From positions 1 through 6,600 of the forward strand of contig RGVM01000153.1 of NCBI GenBank assembly GCA_010027295.1: 6,600 nt of DNA, read 5' to 3'. The notes under the pieces were generated by a model. That model made no database searches, was not told where the DNA came from, and saw only the letters and a list, made by a program, of their open reading frames with translations. The translations under genes and the position numbers were made by a program. The DNA comes from Chitinophagia bacterium (GTDB taxonomy: Bacteria; Bacteroidota; Bacteroidia; Chitinophagales; Chitinophagaceae). This document shows, piece by piece, positions 6,353 to 6,600 of the stretch (position 1 is its first letter; the number at the start of each line of letters is the position of its first letter).

Positions 6353-6600
6353 ATGAAAACAAATGAAAGCACAATGACATCGGAGAAAAAAGGAGGAAGC
6401 CTGTTGGCCGCGCTGATCGTGGCGGGCATGTCGCTCGGCACGGCCTGGGCCATCCGCGGGCAGTTCGGGCACGAGCACGGGGCGGCCTGGGCGGGCGCCA
6501 TCGGCACGCTCGCCACGCTGCTCATCGCAGGGCGTCGCGACTGGCTGGCGAAGGGCTTCTACGCCACGATGGCGGGCGGCCTGGGATGGGGTATCGGCGG
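6353..6600 (+). CDS. Polytopic membrane protein, N-terminal part (3' partial, family not recognised)
   Basis: An open frame runs from ATG 6353 to the window edge without a stop (82 codons seen). I do not recognise the family. A polar N-terminus (MKTNESTMTSEKKGG) is followed by a hydrophobic helix at about 16-34, a short loop 'RGQFGHEHG' (35-43), a second small-residue-rich helix at about 44-60, a basic turn 'RRDW' (61-64), and the start of a third glycine-rich hydrophobic stretch from about 68. This is the opening of a multi-spanning inner-membrane protein rather than a secreted one. Alternative in-frame starts are ATG 6374 (seven codons later) and ATG 6317 (12 codons earlier). None has a clear Shine-Dalgarno, so the start is uncertain. 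It is divergent from the NHL gene. A transport role would suit the locus but nothing visible proves it. Confidence 0.7.
   Translation, partial: MKTNESTMTSEKKGGSLLAALIVAGMSLGTAWAIRGQFGHEHGAAWAGAIGTLATLLIAGRRDWLAKGFYATMAGGLGWGIG

Noticed and set aside
1..6600. tRNA, rRNA, CRISPR arrays, insertion sequences and attachment sites
   Set aside because: Looked for and not seen. The window is almost fully occupied by six ordinary genes, with no repeat arrays, transposase motifs or terminal inverted repeats.

Overview
The window is GC-rich bacterial DNA and almost entirely coding. It looks like part of a polysaccharide-degradation locus from a glycan-specialist bacterium. The gene families present (beta-helix protein, DUF5703-type six-hairpin glycosidase candidate, Cys-type S1 sulfatase, PhyH dioxygenase, Tat-exported NHL propeller) are combined most often in Bacteroidota and in the Planctomycetota/Verrucomicrobiota group. 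A-rich leaders before two of the starts and few clear Shine-Dalgarno sites lean slightly towards a GC-rich Bacteroidota. No taxonomic marker gene is present, so this is only a lean.

Layout: positions 2-4213 hold three tightly packed plus-strand genes. They are the 3' end of a right-handed beta-helix protein, a DUF5703 / GH95-like protein with a signal peptide, and a family S1 sulfatase with a signal peptide. The gaps are so small (at most about 26 and 19 bases) that they should form one operon, whose promoter lies upstream of the window. Together they read as an extracytoplasmic set for a sulfated glycan: sulfate removal plus glycan cleavage.

Positions 4224-6234 hold two genes on the minus strand: a Tat-signal NHL beta-propeller protein, followed 106 bases downstream by a cytosolic PhyH-type Fe(II)/2-oxoglutarate dioxygenase. 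The dioxygenase gene converges on the sulfatase gene with a 10-base gap. A hairpin followed by a T-run, overlapping the dioxygenase stop codon, looks like its intrinsic terminator.

A short divergent intergenic region (6235-6352) separates the propeller gene from the start of a plus-strand polytopic membrane protein of no recognised family, which runs off the window at 6600.

The most interesting point is that the NHL protein is more than a generic propeller. His104, His206 and His320-Asp321, with Tyr174 and Arg225, match in order, spacing and local context the zinc-site and catalytic residues of peptidyl-alpha-hydroxyglycine amidating lyase (PAL). It sits next to a hydroxylase-type dioxygenase gene, which invites the hypothesis of a hydroxylation-then-lyase pair. 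The two proteins are predicted to be in different compartments, which argues against a simple version of that idea.
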